DNA of 64,000 bases. It comes from Thalassobacillus devorans MSP14 (GTDB lineage: Bacteria > Bacillota > Bacilli > Bacillales > Halobacillaceae). How positions within the stretch are numbered: position 1 is the first letter of the stretch; every line of letters begins with the position of its first letter. The stretch covers positions 1,778,773 through 1,842,772 of the forward strand of contig NZ_KI543236.1 of NCBI RefSeq assembly GCF_000496835.1, in the 5' to 3' direction. A program made the position numbers and the translations under genes. Positions 1 to 8,687 of the stretch are shown here, one piece after another. The notes under the pieces were generated by a model. The model made no database searches. It saw nothing but the letters and a program-made list of their open reading frames with translations, and was not told the DNA's origin.

Positions 1-422
1 TCATAGCTTATGGATTATTACTATACGTAAGTGGCAGTTTACTTGAACACTGGGTGGAGGAGAACATTCGTTTAAGAGGGAAGTTGACTGAGCTTGAATC
101 TGCTTATGAAGGGTTATTGAACACACAGGAAGAGGAAGAAAAACAGTTCACTGTCCAACAAATAGAGATAGCCTTTACAAATGATAAGCGCCTGCAACTG
201 GACCGTTTGACCAAACACCAACTAGAAACTTTGATCAAACACGAAATAGAAAATGTCATAGGTAAAAATGTAGAGGAAATTGGCAAAAACCGCGATTTGC
301 TGATCAAAGCAATAGAGAACAAAAGGTTCAGGATTGATGATTTTACCTATCAGGTAGAAGTTGTCCAACTTATTATATACACACAACTCAGTTTCGAGTT
401 AAGTATATCCATAGATACTTGA
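1..422 (+). CDS. ytrI: Sporulation membrane protein YtrI, C-terminal part (5' end outside window)
   Basis: The reading frame is open from the left edge, so the start lies outside. The first visible residues (IAYGLLLYVSGSLLEHW) form the end of a membrane helix, followed by a short charged coiled-coil-like stretch and a soluble domain ending in the block NRDLLIKAIENKRFRIDD, which I recognise from the C-terminus of B. subtilis YtrI. That protein is a small membrane protein of the mother-cell sporulation programme, required for full sporulation efficiency. An internal GTG at 54 is not a credible start because the helix would be lost. The neighbouring nrnA and ytpI genes match the B. subtilis ytr-ytq-ytp gene group. 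Confidence 0.8.
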   Translation, partial: IAYGLLLYVSGSLLEHWVEENIRLRGKLTELESAYEGLLNTQEEEEKQFTVQQIEIAFTNDKRLQLDRLTKHQLETLIKHEIENVIGKNVEEIGKNRDLLIKAIENKRFRIDDFTYQVEVVQLIIYTQLSFELSISIDT

Positions 423-541
423 CTAAGAAAAAATAAAATATGACAAAATGATGAAATTTTCAGAAAAATGTAGCGAAACGTTGTTGGATTTTATACAATA
501 TAGTTAGATAAATAGCAATACAAACCAAAGGGGTGAGTGAT

Positions 542-742
542 ATGTTGATTATGGACCGTCATCGTCTGGTGGAGGAAAAGATTGCACAGCTTATGAACGG
601 TTACACCGCATACGCAGAAACTGATGAACTCATCCGTCTAATGAAAAGAGATGTAGCCAGACGCCAGCTCAATGTCTTTTTCGACCGCACTGATACAGGC
701 TGCTGGTTCATTCCAGTAGATCCGGTAGAGTCGAAACATTAA
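542..742 (+). CDS. Small hypothetical protein, 66 aa
   Basis: I do not recognise this protein. It is 66 residues, soluble and charged, with a single Cys near the C-terminus (GCWFIPVD). An SD-like AAGGGGTGA at 528-536 fits ATG 542 with a 5-base gap; a GTG at 533 sits inside the SD and ATG 551 is too far away. The gene follows ytrI by about 120 bases and ends just before a strong hairpin shared with convergent nrnA. Its position after a sporulation gene is suggestive only; no function is claimed. Confidence 0.55.
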   Translation: MLIMDRHRLVEEKIAQLMNGYTAYAETDELIRLMKRDVARRQLNVFFDRTDTGCWFIPVDPVESKH

Positions 743-749
743 CAGGTGG

Positions 750-787
750 ACCCTCACGAGCCCATTCAGGCTCGGAGGGTTATTTTG
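750..787. terminator. Bidirectional intrinsic terminator between small ORF and nrnA
   Basis: ACCCTC-A-CGAGCC (750-762) pairs with GGCTCGGAGGGT (769-780) around a 6-base loop and is followed on the plus strand by a T-rich run. It separates convergent genes. Confidence 0.7.
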
Positions 788-791
788 TTGA

Positions 792-1745
792 TTATCCTTC
801 CTGCTTATACTGCCGGCATACTTCTTCCAATTCAGCTGTTATTGCTTCTGTCTCTTCCCAGGAGTGTGCAGAAGCACCAGCTGCCATTGGATGCCCTCCG
901 CCATTATGATTGGCAGCAACCCCGTTTATAACAGGACCTTTCGATCGTAATCGTACACGGATAACATCTTCCTCTTCTACGTAAAATGCCCAGGAAAGAA
1001 CTCCTTCCACATCTCCAAGAACACCTACTAACTGGCTGCTTTCCAATACAGTCACTCCATACTCTTCCATGATATCTTTCGTAAGGCTGATCGTGCTCAA
1101 CCCGGATGATGATACCGTGAAATGCTGGAGAATATAACCCTTCAGCCTGACAACATTCATTTTGGTATTATACATTCCATCATATAAACCCGGTCGGTCA
1201 AAAGGATAACGAACCAAGTCAGCCGCATACTTCAATGTCTTTGTCGTCGTACTTGGAAATAAGAACCTGCCTGTATCTCCAACAATTCCCGCATACAATA
1301 GACGCGCCCCGGCCTCAGTCAGCTTCAGTCCCTGGTTTTTAAATTCCAGGTAAAATTCGTAAACCAATTCACTTGTGGAGCTGGAGTCTGTGTCAACCCA
1401 TTGAATATCGCCATACTGATCGACATTTGGGTGATGGTCAATTTTAATTACTTCTTTCCCCAGTGTGTAACGTTGATCGTCCACCCTCGCTTGATTGGCA
1501 GTATCGCACACAATTACAAGGGACTGTTCATAATCCTGATCCGTCACTTGGTCCATTCCAACCAGAAAGTTTAAAGAGGGGTCTCCCTTCCCGGTGAGCA
1601 GCACCGTCTTCTCCGGAAAACTTGCCTGGATGATTTCCTTTAAGCCACCGGTAGAACCCAGCGCATCAGGATCCGGTCTTACATGCCTGTGAATGATGAC
1701 TTTCTCGTACTCTTTGATCTTTCCCAATATCTTTGTTTTACACAT
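792..1745 (-). CDS. nrnA: NrnA, DHH-family oligoribonuclease / pAp phosphatase
   Basis: NrnA degrades short RNA oligonucleotides and dephosphorylates 3'-phosphoadenosine 5'-phosphate in the cytoplasm (known for B. subtilis YtqI). The 317 residues show the DHH signature set: RPDPDALGS (23-31), DTA (81-83), DHH (103-105) and the C-terminal DHHA1 glycine motif GGGHPMAAGA (282-291). These supply the Mn-binding Asp/His residues and the RNA-binding loop. Length is normal for the family. An AAGGAG box about eight bases before ATG 1745 supports the start. It is convergent with the small upstream ORF and divergent from ytpI. Confidence 0.93.
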   Translation of the reverse strand: MCKTKILGKIKEYEKVIIHRHVRPDPDALGSTGGLKEIIQASFPEKTVLLTGKGDPSLNFLVGMDQVTDQDYEQSLVIVCDTANQARVDDQRYTLGKEVIKIDHHPNVDQYGDIQWVDTDSSSTSELVYEFYLEFKNQGLKLTEAGARLLYAGIVGDTGRFLFPSTTTKTLKYAADLVRYPFDRPGLYDGMYNTKMNVVRLKGYILQHFTVSSSGLSTISLTKDIMEEYGVTVLESSQLVGVLGDVEGVLSWAFYVEEEDVIRVRLRSKGPVINGVAANHNGGGHPMAAGASAHSWEETEAITAELEEVCRQYKQEG

Positions 1746-1870
1746 ATAATTACTCCTTACCTTGCGTGTTTACTTACTATTTAATCATAGAAACCGAATA
1801 ACAGGTAGCATATTTGATTAAAACAAGCTACAATAGAATTGATTTAAGACAACTTTAGGGAGTAGATTTC

Positions 1871-2170
1871 ATGCTGATATTTTCCACTTTAATTCTCGTT
1901 TCTCTTATTTTGTACATTTATTATAAAGTAAATATAACCCGGACCAGGGACAGATTGACACAGCTTTATTTCAATGGAAAAGCAAGAATTTGTCTTGGAA
2001 GCTTTGTATTCTTTTTTGGTATTAATCAATATCTCTTTTATGAAACAAAACTCTCGCTTTATATTGGTCTTGTGTTCCTTGTATTAGGCGGCATGCAGAT
2101 GTACTTCGGCTTTAAAAGCTCTCGCTATTACAAAAACGCGTATCGTCAACAGGAAGCAGCTTCTAACTGA
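1871..2170 (+). CDS. ytpI: YtpI-like small membrane protein
   Basis: This 99-residue protein has three hydrophobic segments (about 3-18, 42-57 and 63-82) and a short basic/polar tail, matching the YtpI-like family of Bacillaceae membrane proteins whose function is unknown. GGGAGT sits at a suitable distance before ATG 1871. As in B. subtilis it lies between nrnA and ytoI. It is transcribed alone here, divergent from nrnA and convergent with ytoI, and ends in a strong shared hairpin. Confidence 0.85.
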   Translation: MLIFSTLILVSLILYIYYKVNITRTRDRLTQLYFNGKARICLGSFVFFFGINQYLFYETKLSLYIGLVFLVLGGMQMYFGFKSSRYYKNAYRQQEAASN

Positions 2171-2181
2171 ATTAGGATAGA

Positions 2182-2209
2182 AAAGGCAGCGCATAGGAGC
2201 GCTGCCTTT
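2182..2209. terminator. Bidirectional intrinsic terminator between ytpI and ytoI
   Basis: Perfect 11-bp stem AAAGGCAGCGC/GCGCTGCCTTT with a 6-base loop between two convergent genes. Confidence 0.8.
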
Positions 2210-2217
2210 CAGCTGTC

Positions 2218-3531
2218 TCAACGGTCGATCAGTTGTGCCATTAACAGGGCTTTCCCCACCAATGTCTTCTCATGATAAAGTTCAACGTCTACCTTAGCGA
2301 ACTTCCGGCCAACTTCCATGATCTCCGGTTTTATTTCAATAACACTCTCTATTTGAACAGGTTTGATAAAATAAATCGCTAAATTTTCCACTACCAAATC
2401 GCCTTTTTTATATTTTCGCAGCAACCTGCTGCTTGCTTCCGTCACTAATGAGGTGAAGACCCCGTAAGAAAGACTTCCCAGCTGGTTGGTCATTTGTGGA
2501 GTTACAGAAACCTGAAACAGCATATTATTTCCTTCTTCTCCGATTACTTCCACCTGTTTGCTGACCAGATCATCTATCGTTTCTCCCACCTGTGGCTGTC
2601 GTTGAATGTGCTGGAGCGCTTTTAAAACATCCTGCCTGGAAATCAGACCTTGCAATTTATGATACTGGTCCACTACCGGCATAATCTCAATGCCTTCCCA
2701 AACCATCATGTGAGCAGCATTGGCCAGAGATGTTTTTGTTTGCACCGTCATTGGGTTTTTTGTCATTACTTTGTCAATGACTATACTCCTGTCTTTCCCA
2801 ATAACATCCTTTGAAGTAACCATCCCAACTACACGATTGCTTGCGTCGACTACCGGGTACCTGCTATGGGAAGTGGCTTCATTCAATTCATGCCAGTTTT
2901 CAACGGTATCTGTCGTTTTCAAATAATAAGATTGCTCAAAGGCAGTATAAATATCCTCTACAAGCACGATTTCTTTTTTGATGAGCTGATCATAAATTGC
3001 CCGATTGATCATAGCTGCCACAGTAAACGTATCATAGCTTGTTGAAATGATCGGCAATTTCTTTTCATCAGCCAGCTTTTTGACACGCTCTTCCGTATCA
3101 AACCCCCCGGTAATCAAGACTGCCGCTCCTTCTTTCAGTGCTAATTCATGGGCATTCGTCCGGTTACCGACTATCAGTAACGACCCAGCTTCTGTATAAC
3201 GCATCATCGCTTCCAGCTTCATCGCTCCGATAACGAACTTGTTCAATGTCTTATATAAACCTTCCCGGCCACCCAGCACCTGCCCGTCTACAATATTGAT
3301 GATTTCTGCAAAGGTGAGGCGTTCAATGTTCTCTTTCTTCTTCTTTTCTATGCGAATCGTTCCGACACGTTCAATCGTACTTACCAGGCTTTGATTTTCA
3401 GCTTCTTTGATCGCTCTGTAGGCGGTTCCTTCACTTACATTCAATTCTTTCGCAATCTGGCGTACGGATATTTTATTGCCCACGGAAAGTGATTCAATAA
3501 ATTGCAGAATCTGTTCATGTTTCGTAGCCAT
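2218..3531 (-). CDS. ytoI: YtoI: HTH, DRTGG, tandem CBS and hotdog domain regulator-like protein
   Basis: YtoI proteins are putative regulators of unknown target. Domains by eye are an N-terminal winged helix (about 5-60, with the IAKELNVSEGTAYRAIKEAE recognition region), a DRTGG domain (about 75-180), two CBS repeats (about 195-315, each ending in a GxxxxxD pattern such as VVGMVTSKDV) and a C-terminal thioesterase-like hotdog fold (about 330-437). CBS pairs usually bind adenine nucleotides. Two ATGs are possible; GGTGA at 3538-3542 leaves 6 bases to ATG 3531 but none to ATG 3537, so I chose 3531. Monocistronic by spacing. Confidence 0.88.
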   Translation of the reverse strand: MATKHEQILQFIESLSVGNKISVRQIAKELNVSEGTAYRAIKEAENQSLVSTIERVGTIRIEKKKKENIERLTFAEIINIVDGQVLGGREGLYKTLNKFVIGAMKLEAMMRYTEAGSLLIVGNRTNAHELALKEGAAVLITGGFDTEERVKKLADEKKLPIISTSYDTFTVAAMINRAIYDQLIKKEIVLVEDIYTAFEQSYYLKTTDTVENWHELNEATSHSRYPVVDASNRVVGMVTSKDVIGKDRSIVIDKVMTKNPMTVQTKTSLANAAHMMVWEGIEIMPVVDQYHKLQGLISRQDVLKALQHIQRQPQVGETIDDLVSKQVEVIGEEGNNMLFQVSVTPQMTNQLGSLSYGVFTSLVTEASSRLLRKYKKGDLVVENLAIYFIKPVQIESVIEIKPEIMEVGRKFAKVDVELYHEKTLVGKALLMAQLIDR

Positions 3532-3699
3532 TGTCATTCACCATTCTTTCTAACTGTACTAGTGTTTATGTATCTAATTGTTATTATACAGATGCTACAG
3601 TCTTCCTGCAATTTTTTACAGAAAATCCAGCTAAGGGGTAATTGATTTTTTGCTCAAAATTTCAATTCGCATTTTTATTGCCTTATCTTCTGATTCAAC

Positions 3700-3855
3700 T
3701 AAATGGCCGAAAAGTCGAAGAAGGCGCAGCCTGAGGAAGCTCACCGTCCGCCCATGGAAAGCGAGTGATTTCCCGGCCCTCCAGAAATTATCAACCGTAA
3801 CGGAAACAGTTTCTCTCGAAACTGAGTCTTCAGGTATAGGGAGCTTTAATTGTGA
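3700..3855 (+). repeat. Decayed copy of the palindromic intergenic repeat seen at 19.07-19.25 kb
   Basis: The core AGCCTGAGGAAGCTCACC at about 3728-3745, a GCCCAtGGAAAGCG block and the downstream CTCGAAACTGAGTCTTCAG string are shared with the element around 19131-19244. The 5' half needed for the long palindrome is missing, so this is a remnant. The ytoI-ytkL interval (3532-3922) holds no convincing gene. Confidence 0.65.
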
Positions 3856-3884
3856 AGTTAACAATGACATTTAACAGTGCCATT

Positions 3885-3912
3885 AAAAAACCGCCACTTC
3901 CAAAAGTGACGG
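3885..3912 (-). terminator. Intrinsic terminator of ytkL
   Basis: CCGCCACTT (3891-3899) pairs with AAGTGACGG (3904-3912) allowing one G-T pair; read on the minus strand it is followed by TTTTTT. Confidence 0.75.
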
Positions 3913-3922
3913 TCTGGCTAAA

Positions 3923-4603
3923 TTATAATTCGATGGATTCGCCTACTTCTAACGCTTTACCTGTCCCGGGACTCACTTTTTCAGCGAAAGCTTTCCCATC
4001 CTGATTGATCAAATCGAAGGTGTTATAGTGGATAGGAACAACCTGTTTAGCATCCAGCCACTTCGCTGCGACTAAAGCATCGTCTGGTCCCATTGTGAAA
4101 TTATCTCCGATTGGCAGGAAAGCCAGTTCAATATCATTCATTTCACCAATCATCTTCATATCACTGAACAATCCGGTATCCCCTGCATGAAAAATAGTTT
4201 TCCCTTCAACCGTCAGTAAAATACCAGTCGGCATACCAGTGTAGACGGTGGTTCCATCCTCTTCGGTGTAAGAAGAGCCGTGAAATGCCTGGGTAAATTT
4301 CACTTTACCAAAATCGAACTCATGAGAGCCGCCAATATACATCGGATGAGCATTCACACCCTTATTACCAAGGTATTCTGCCAACTCGAACGGAGCTACC
4401 ACCAGGGCATCATTTCGCTTAGCGATATCCACCGTATCCCCAACATGATCGTTATGACCATGGGTCAAAAGGATGACATCTGCTTTAACTTCATCAGCGT
4501 GGAGATCCGTGTTTCCATTCCCGGAAATGAACGGGTCGAACAAAATTGTTTTTCCGTTTACTTCTACTTTTACGACTGAATGACCATGATATGTTGCTTT
4601 CAC
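3923..4603 (-). CDS. ytkL: UPF0173 metal-dependent hydrolase (metallo-beta-lactamase fold)
   Basis: The 226-residue protein belongs to the UPF0173/YtkL family, single-domain metallo-beta-lactamase-fold hydrolases whose substrate is not established. The metal motif HGHNDH is at 48-53, with later family blocks [20 protein letters not shown] and a C-terminal VPIHYNTF that should supply further ligands. The length is usual and there is no signal peptide, so it is cytoplasmic. It is monocistronic with its own terminator. The next gene leftward, ytoI, follows it in B. subtilis order too. Confidence 0.9.
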   Translation of the reverse strand: MKATYHGHSVVKVEVNGKTILFDPFISGNGNTDLHADEVKADVILLTHGHNDHVGDTVDIAKRNDALVVAPFELAEYLGNKGVNAHPMYIGGSHEFDFGKVKFTQAFHGSSYTEEDGTTVYTGMPTGILLTVEGKTIFHAGDTGLFSDMKMIGEMNDIELAFLPIGDNFTMGPDDALVAAKWLDAKQVVPIHYNTFDLINQDGKAFAEKVSPGTGKALEVGESIEL

Positions 4604-4642
4604 ACTATCCTCTCCTTCGTTCGTAAATTTACAATAGTCTCA

Positions 4643-6193
4643 CTAGTAATTATCCCAAGCCTGCTCGTATTTTTCAATTAAATGAGGGTCGATCAATGTA
4701 TTGGGTTTTAAGGGAACCTTATCCCCTTTCCGGTTGATTATTTCCCTATCTTCATCTTTTCCAAACACGGTAAAAGCATGGAGAAGATCTTCGGTGAGAT
4801 ACTTTGTCTCAACAGAAATATCGAGATCTTCCAGTTCAACCTTTTCCCGCGATGCCATGATAAAACCCCAATTACCGAAACTCGGAATATCAAGGTGGAA
4901 GTTTTCCGTCTTTAATCCTGTGGAGCGAATCGTTTCATCAATCGTCCAGTAGACTTCCGTAGCAAAAACAGGGCTTGTCGCCTGAATCATTGCTGCTCCA
5001 CCTGGACGAAGATGATTCCTGATAAGGGAATAAAATTCGCGCGTATACAATTTATTCAGGCTTTCATTGTTTGGATCAGGAAGGTCGATGATGATAACAT
5101 CGTAAAATCCCTCATCCTTCTCCAGAAACTCAAAGGCATCCTCGTTATATACCGTTACTTTTTCATCTTTCAATGCACCTTTATTTAGCTGGAGTAAATG
5201 GTAATTTGTATTGGCCAGCTCAGTAACAGCAGGGTCCAAATCAACAAGTGTGATTTCTTCTGGTTGTTTGTATTTCAATAATTCCCGGACTGCAAGACCA
5301 TCGCCTCCTCCAAGGACCAAAACATTTTCTGCCTGCTCAGCCGCTGACATCGGAGGGTGGACGAGCGTCTCATGGTAACGGTATTCATCAGAGGAACTGA
5401 ATTGCAGGGATCCATCGAGGTACAAACGCGTGTCTCCTTGTTCTTTAGTTAGCACTATTTTCTGATAGGCGCTATTTTCGTTATAAATAATCGGATCTTT
5501 ATATAACTTCTGTTCAAAGGAAAACGCCATTTCCTCTCCAAAGAAGAGGCCCGTCAGCAATAGCAGGCCGATGATGGCCCCTGCCACGATATGTACCTTT
5601 AACCTGGCAATTTCTTTACGAAATAAATAAAGGACAGCCAATGCCACTGATAAATTGATTACTCCTACGAAAAATGCACTTTTTACCATCCCGAGATGCG
5701 GGCGGAGCAAGAAAACGAACAAAAGCCCGCCGATAAGCCCTCCCGCATAGTCTGAAAATAATACACGAGCTGTACTGCGATTTAATTCTACTCCTATATC
5801 ATTCGCTTTCCGGATTAGGATAGGGAGTTCAAGTCCAGTCAACGCACCGACAACCAATGTCACCGAATATAAAAATAATGCATCAGTGCCATCTGGCGCG
5901 AATGAAGTCATGCCAAACATCATGAAGCTTGAAAAACCACCGATTAAAGCTACCATGAACTCGATCCAGATAAAAGCTATGATCAAACGCTTCATCACTC
6001 TTTCACTGAGAGACGCACCTATTCCCATTCCTGTCAGAAACAGGCTGATTGTCAAAGTATATTGTTTTACACCATCTCCCAATATATAAGAGCCCAAAGC
6101 CCCAAATAACACCTCAAATATGATTCCACAAATCGAGACAATACCTGAAGCCCAGTATATGAAATGGCTTTGCTTAATAGCATCTTGTTGCAT
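4643..6193 (-). CDS. Membrane-anchored spermidine-synthase-like aminopropyltransferase
   Basis: The 516-residue protein fuses about seven N-terminal membrane helices (residues 12-34, 45-67, 72-95, 104-128, 148-166, 171-191 and 202-220) to a cytosolic spermidine-synthase fold. That fold contains YRYHE (271-275), the nucleotide loop LGGGDG (294-299), the acidic VDLD (317-320) and the catalytic-type IIDLPDP (368-374). The soluble family transfers aminopropyl from decarboxylated S-adenosylmethionine to a diamine. A membrane-bound version suggests polyamine or lipid-amine modification at the envelope, which is inference. It is the last gene of the pspA operon and follows DUF350 by 80 bases; CGGAGTGA precedes ATG. 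Confidence 0.85.
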   Translation of the reverse strand: MQQDAIKQSHFIYWASGIVSICGIIFEVLFGALGSYILGDGVKQYTLTISLFLTGMGIGASLSERVMKRLIIAFIWIEFMVALIGGFSSFMMFGMTSFAPDGTDALFLYSVTLVVGALTGLELPILIRKANDIGVELNRSTARVLFSDYAGGLIGGLLFVFLLRPHLGMVKSAFFVGVINLSVALAVLYLFRKEIARLKVHIVAGAIIGLLLLTGLFFGEEMAFSFEQKLYKDPIIYNENSAYQKIVLTKEQGDTRLYLDGSLQFSSSDEYRYHETLVHPPMSAAEQAENVLVLGGGDGLAVRELLKYKQPEEITLVDLDPAVTELANTNYHLLQLNKGALKDEKVTVYNEDAFEFLEKDEGFYDVIIIDLPDPNNESLNKLYTREFYSLIRNHLRPGGAAMIQATSPVFATEVYWTIDETIRSTGLKTENFHLDIPSFGNWGFIMASREKVELEDLDISVETKYLTEDLLHAFTVFGKDEDREIINRKGDKVPLKPNTLIDPHLIEKYEQAWDNY

Positions 6194-6273
6194 AGTTGAT
6201 CACTCCGTTGAACAGATAATAAAGAAGAAGGGCTATCTCCACAAGCAGAGACACCCCTCCCTGGACGATTGAC

Positions 6274-6669
6274 TTATGTAATGGATGCACCGATTACAAA
6301 AGCCAGACCGATGGAAACTCCAACAGAGATGATTCCGACAGCTATATTGTTATCTTTCAACATCGTTTCCACTGAAAATTTCCTCGTGAACATTTCAAAC
6401 AGGAAATAGGCAAGCATTTGCAGGACTACCCCATACGCTCCCCAAATCAAAGTGTCCCATAGTGTCAAACTATGATAGATAGCAAATGAGAGTATGATAC
6501 AAATCCCGATTATTTTTCCGGCAATAGATAAAGCAACCGCAGTATTGCCTTGTCTAACTTCTTCCCAATCCTTATATTTCGTAGTTATCAATTCGAATAC
6601 GGCCAGTCCGATCAATACGACGATGACTGCAATGACAAAATAAGCAAAAGTAGCAATGAATGGTCCCAT
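6274..6669 (-). CDS. DUF350 (UPF0719) integral membrane protein
   Basis: This protein has 131 residues and four hydrophobic helices in two similar halves: 5-27 and 44-64, then 72-92 and 109-129, each pair joined by a loop containing F/Y-x-T-x-K (ITTKYKDW and FTRKFSVE). The duplicated two-helix unit and a conserved AG or GAYG motif are typical of DUF350. The function is unknown; the family recurs next to PspA and polyamine-enzyme genes. AGGAGG sits upstream of ATG, and it starts 20 bases after the DUF4247 stop, indicating co-transcription. Confidence 0.87.
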   Translation of the reverse strand: MGPFIATFAYFVIAVIVVLIGLAVFELITTKYKDWEEVRQGNTAVALSIAGKIIGICIILSFAIYHSLTLWDTLIWGAYGVVLQMLAYFLFEMFTRKFSVETMLKDNNIAVGIISVGVSIGLAFVIGASIT

Positions 6670-6689
6670 ACTTTCAACCTCCTAATAGA

Positions 6690-7370
6690 TTATTTTCCTG
6701 CACCGGGTCCTCCGCCACGTCCCGTAGACCCTCGGAATGTACCTGTATCTCCTGAGCGATACCCCCCGTACATAGTGTAACCACCATAGCAATCATTCGA
6801 AGCCCGGCAACGTCCAGCCTGGTTTTCAGCCCAATTACTGGATCCCAGCATTCTGTTCAATACAGCATAGGTTAAAAGGCCGTTAAAGAATCCAGGTGAA
6901 TAATGATTACGGACAAATTGATCGTTCGAAAGCTCAATGAACACCACGCCAGGTTTTTCTTCACTTTCCTTCATAATTACAAAATGATCCGGATAAACAA
7001 GTACCTGTTTACCGTTGTTGTAATCACTTTTCTCATCCGGCTCGAGGGTGTCAGCTAACAGATTCGCCAGTTCTGGTATCTTAAATTCCCTTGTGACATA
7101 AACCTTGGAAATGCCTTGATCTGTACGGACCGTATCAATTAATGGAAAGTGATTGCTTACAAGTTTCTCGGCATCAGAGGGGTCAGATTGCTGCAAAGAA
7201 GAGATGATTTTTTCTTTTGATGGCTCTTCTGGTAATTCGTCATATGTAAGAGCAGGATCTGAAAAGGAGCCTGAAATACCTCTTGATCTATCATTATTAC
7301 CAGCAAAAATATTCATGAACAGTACAATGATGATGATGCCGACCCCAAATAAAACAAGATAGTCCTTCAT
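6690..7370 (-). CDS. DUF4247 membrane-anchored protein with Gly-rich tail
   Basis: Starting at ATG 7370 (AGGAGG eight bases upstream; an ATG at 7409 has no SD), the 226-residue protein has one N-terminal helix (4-23) and then an extracytoplasmic-type domain with the pattern TREFKIPELANLLA and QVLVYPDHFVIM. It ends in a low-complexity glycine/tyrosine/arginine tail (about 190-226) preceded by a CRASNDC cysteine pair. I recognise it as DUF4247, which has no known activity and is found with PspA and DUF350 genes. It is the third gene of the operon. The cysteine pair could form a disulfide outside the cell (inference). Confidence 0.82.
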   Translation of the reverse strand: MKDYLVLFGVGIIIIVLFMNIFAGNNDRSRGISGSFSDPALTYDELPEEPSKEKIISSLQQSDPSDAEKLVSNHFPLIDTVRTDQGISKVYVTREFKIPELANLLADTLEPDEKSDYNNGKQVLVYPDHFVIMKESEEKPGVVFIELSNDQFVRNHYSPGFFNGLLTYAVLNRMLGSSNWAENQAGRCRASNDCYGGYTMYGGYRSGDTGTFRGSTGRGGGPGAGK

Positions 7371-7413
7371 ATAGTTTCCTCCTTCCTGGAGAAAGTTTCT
7401 TAAGCCCATGGAT

Positions 7414-7440
7414 AAGGGCCTGACATTTAGTCAGACCCTT
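7414..7440 (-). other. Hairpin in the gap between pspA and the DUF4247 gene
   Basis: AAGGG-C-CTGAC (7414-7424) pairs with GTCAG-A-CCCTT (7430-7440). There is no T-run after it on the minus strand, so it looks like an RNA-processing or mRNA-stability hairpin within the operon, not a full terminator. Confidence 0.55.
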
Positions 7441-7485
7441 CTTCCATAGCTCAAATATCTCTTTTCACTATGATCAGCTGACAGG

Positions 7486-8154
7486 TTATTCTTTACCCAT
7501 TTTTTTCTTCAATGCCGCCAGCTCGTCGTCTACCCCGTCTTTCTCGAGAGCCTCGAATTCATCATCAAGGGATCGGCTGGCCTGCGACATATCTTCACTT
7601 GTTTCAGCTTCAGCTTCCTGTTGAAGAACTTTTTCTTCCATACGCTCGAAACCTTTACGAGAGTCATCGCTCCCAATACCGGACATCGTACGATTCATTT
7701 TTGTTCTTGTTTTTGCCGATTCTGCACGTGCCTTCAAGGAATCTTTCTTCAACTTCATTTGCTGGTATTCTTTTTTCATTTCATCTAACTTTTCACGTAG
7801 ACTATCTGCATCTGATTTAGCTTTTTCCCATGATGCCTGCAATTGTTCCGCTTGATCCTGTTGGCTATTTTTATCTTCCAGGGCACGACGTGCAAGATCT
7901 TCGTTACCTGCTTCTATCGCTTGCTCTGCCTGCTTCATTCGCTTGTCGACAAGAGCCCGGGCATCATCGAGTTTACGCTTCAGCATCTTTTCATTGGCAA
8001 TTTGCTTGGCGACGGCACTTTCTGCCTCGCGAATATCATTTTCCATATCACGCATGAATTGATCCAGCATTTTCACTGGATCTTCTGCTTTGTCCAGCAT
8101 CGAATTCAATTCTGAATTTACTACTGTTTTAACGCGTTTAAAAAATTGGAACAT
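7486..8154 (-). CDS. pspA: PspA/IM30 family envelope-stress protein
   Basis: This 222-residue protein belongs to the ESCRT-III-like PspA/Vipp1/IM30 family. It opens with an amphipathic helix (MFQFFKRVKTVVNSELNSML), continues as a nearly unbroken charged coiled coil to about residue 165 (LDQFMRDMENDIREAE at 30-45 is characteristic) and ends in an acidic tail. Family members oligomerise on stressed membranes and limit ion leakage. TAAGGAGGA precedes the ATG. In B. subtilis the related ydjF is under sigma-W; here the operon also carries a sigma-W-type promoter upstream of the preceding gene. It is not fused to other domains. Confidence 0.93.
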   Translation of the reverse strand: MFQFFKRVKTVVNSELNSMLDKAEDPVKMLDQFMRDMENDIREAESAVAKQIANEKMLKRKLDDARALVDKRMKQAEQAIEAGNEDLARRALEDKNSQQDQAEQLQASWEKAKSDADSLREKLDEMKKEYQQMKLKKDSLKARAESAKTRTKMNRTMSGIGSDDSRKGFERMEEKVLQQEAEAETSEDMSQASRSLDDEFEALEKDGVDDELAALKKKMGKE

Positions 8155-8174
8155 CCTTAGTTTCCTCCTTAAAT

Positions 8175-8687
8175 TTAATGGGAACCGGCTATGATTTTAA
8201 TATCATATGGCTCAATATCATAACCATGACTAACTTCTGTGTCACTCCCCCAGGCTTCTACACTGAGATAGTCAGTCTCGTCCGCAGCGATATAATCCGC
8301 ATAGGAAATCATCTGGCCATTGACATTCGCGCTTCTTCCTTCACCGACAACTCTTGCATCCCCTTCGCCATCTTTATGATAGGTTTTCCCTTCATATACC
8401 AAGGTTTTGGGGAAAGGTTTAGATACTGGAAGCTTGATGGTACGGTATATGCCTAACTCTAACTCATCGTCCATCTCCGCTGAGAGCCAAATCGTAGAGT
8501 GGCCTTCAAGCAATTGATAACCGAACCATTCATAGGCATGTTCCCTGTAAGTAATTTTTCCAACCACTTCATAATCCACCAGGTCATAGTTTACAATGTC
8601 CCCTACTTGAATGTTTAACGGGGTGCGTTCCTTTACTGCTGGTGCCTTTGCTTTTTTATTTGAAAATAAACGTGAAAACAGTCCCAG
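8175..8687 (-). CDS. DUF4178 protein, apparent CTG start
   Basis: DUF4178 is a domain of unknown function found beside PspA and related envelope-stress genes. The first ATG/GTG start (GTG 8579) would cut off conserved sequence: in frame upstream I read GLFSRLFSNKK then TPLNIQVGDIVNYDLVDYEVVGK, the usual family N-terminus. The only plausible initiators there are CTG codons. CTG 8687 lies six bases after AGGTGA within a strong SD region (about 8694-8705), and the frame closes at 8694-8696. The product would be about 170 residues with an amphipathic N-terminus. It is the first gene of the five-gene operon, 20 bases before pspA. Confidence 0.75.
   Translation of the reverse strand: MGLFSRLFSNKKAKAPAVKERTPLNIQVGDIVNYDLVDYEVVGKITYREHAYEWFGYQLLEGHSTIWLSAEMDDELELGIYRTIKLPVSKPFPKTLVYEGKTYHKDGEGDARVVGEGRSANVNGQMISYADYIAADETDYLSVEAWGSDTEVSHGYDIEPYDIKIIAGSH

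Noticed and set aside
746-931. Plus-strand reading frame overlapping the nrnA end
   Set aside because: Antisense to the well-supported nrnA C-terminus and begins in a terminator; no SD.
3631-3874. Overlapping plus and minus frames of 74-79 residues
   Set aside because: They arise from the decayed repeat; the composition follows palindrome structure, and no SD precedes either.
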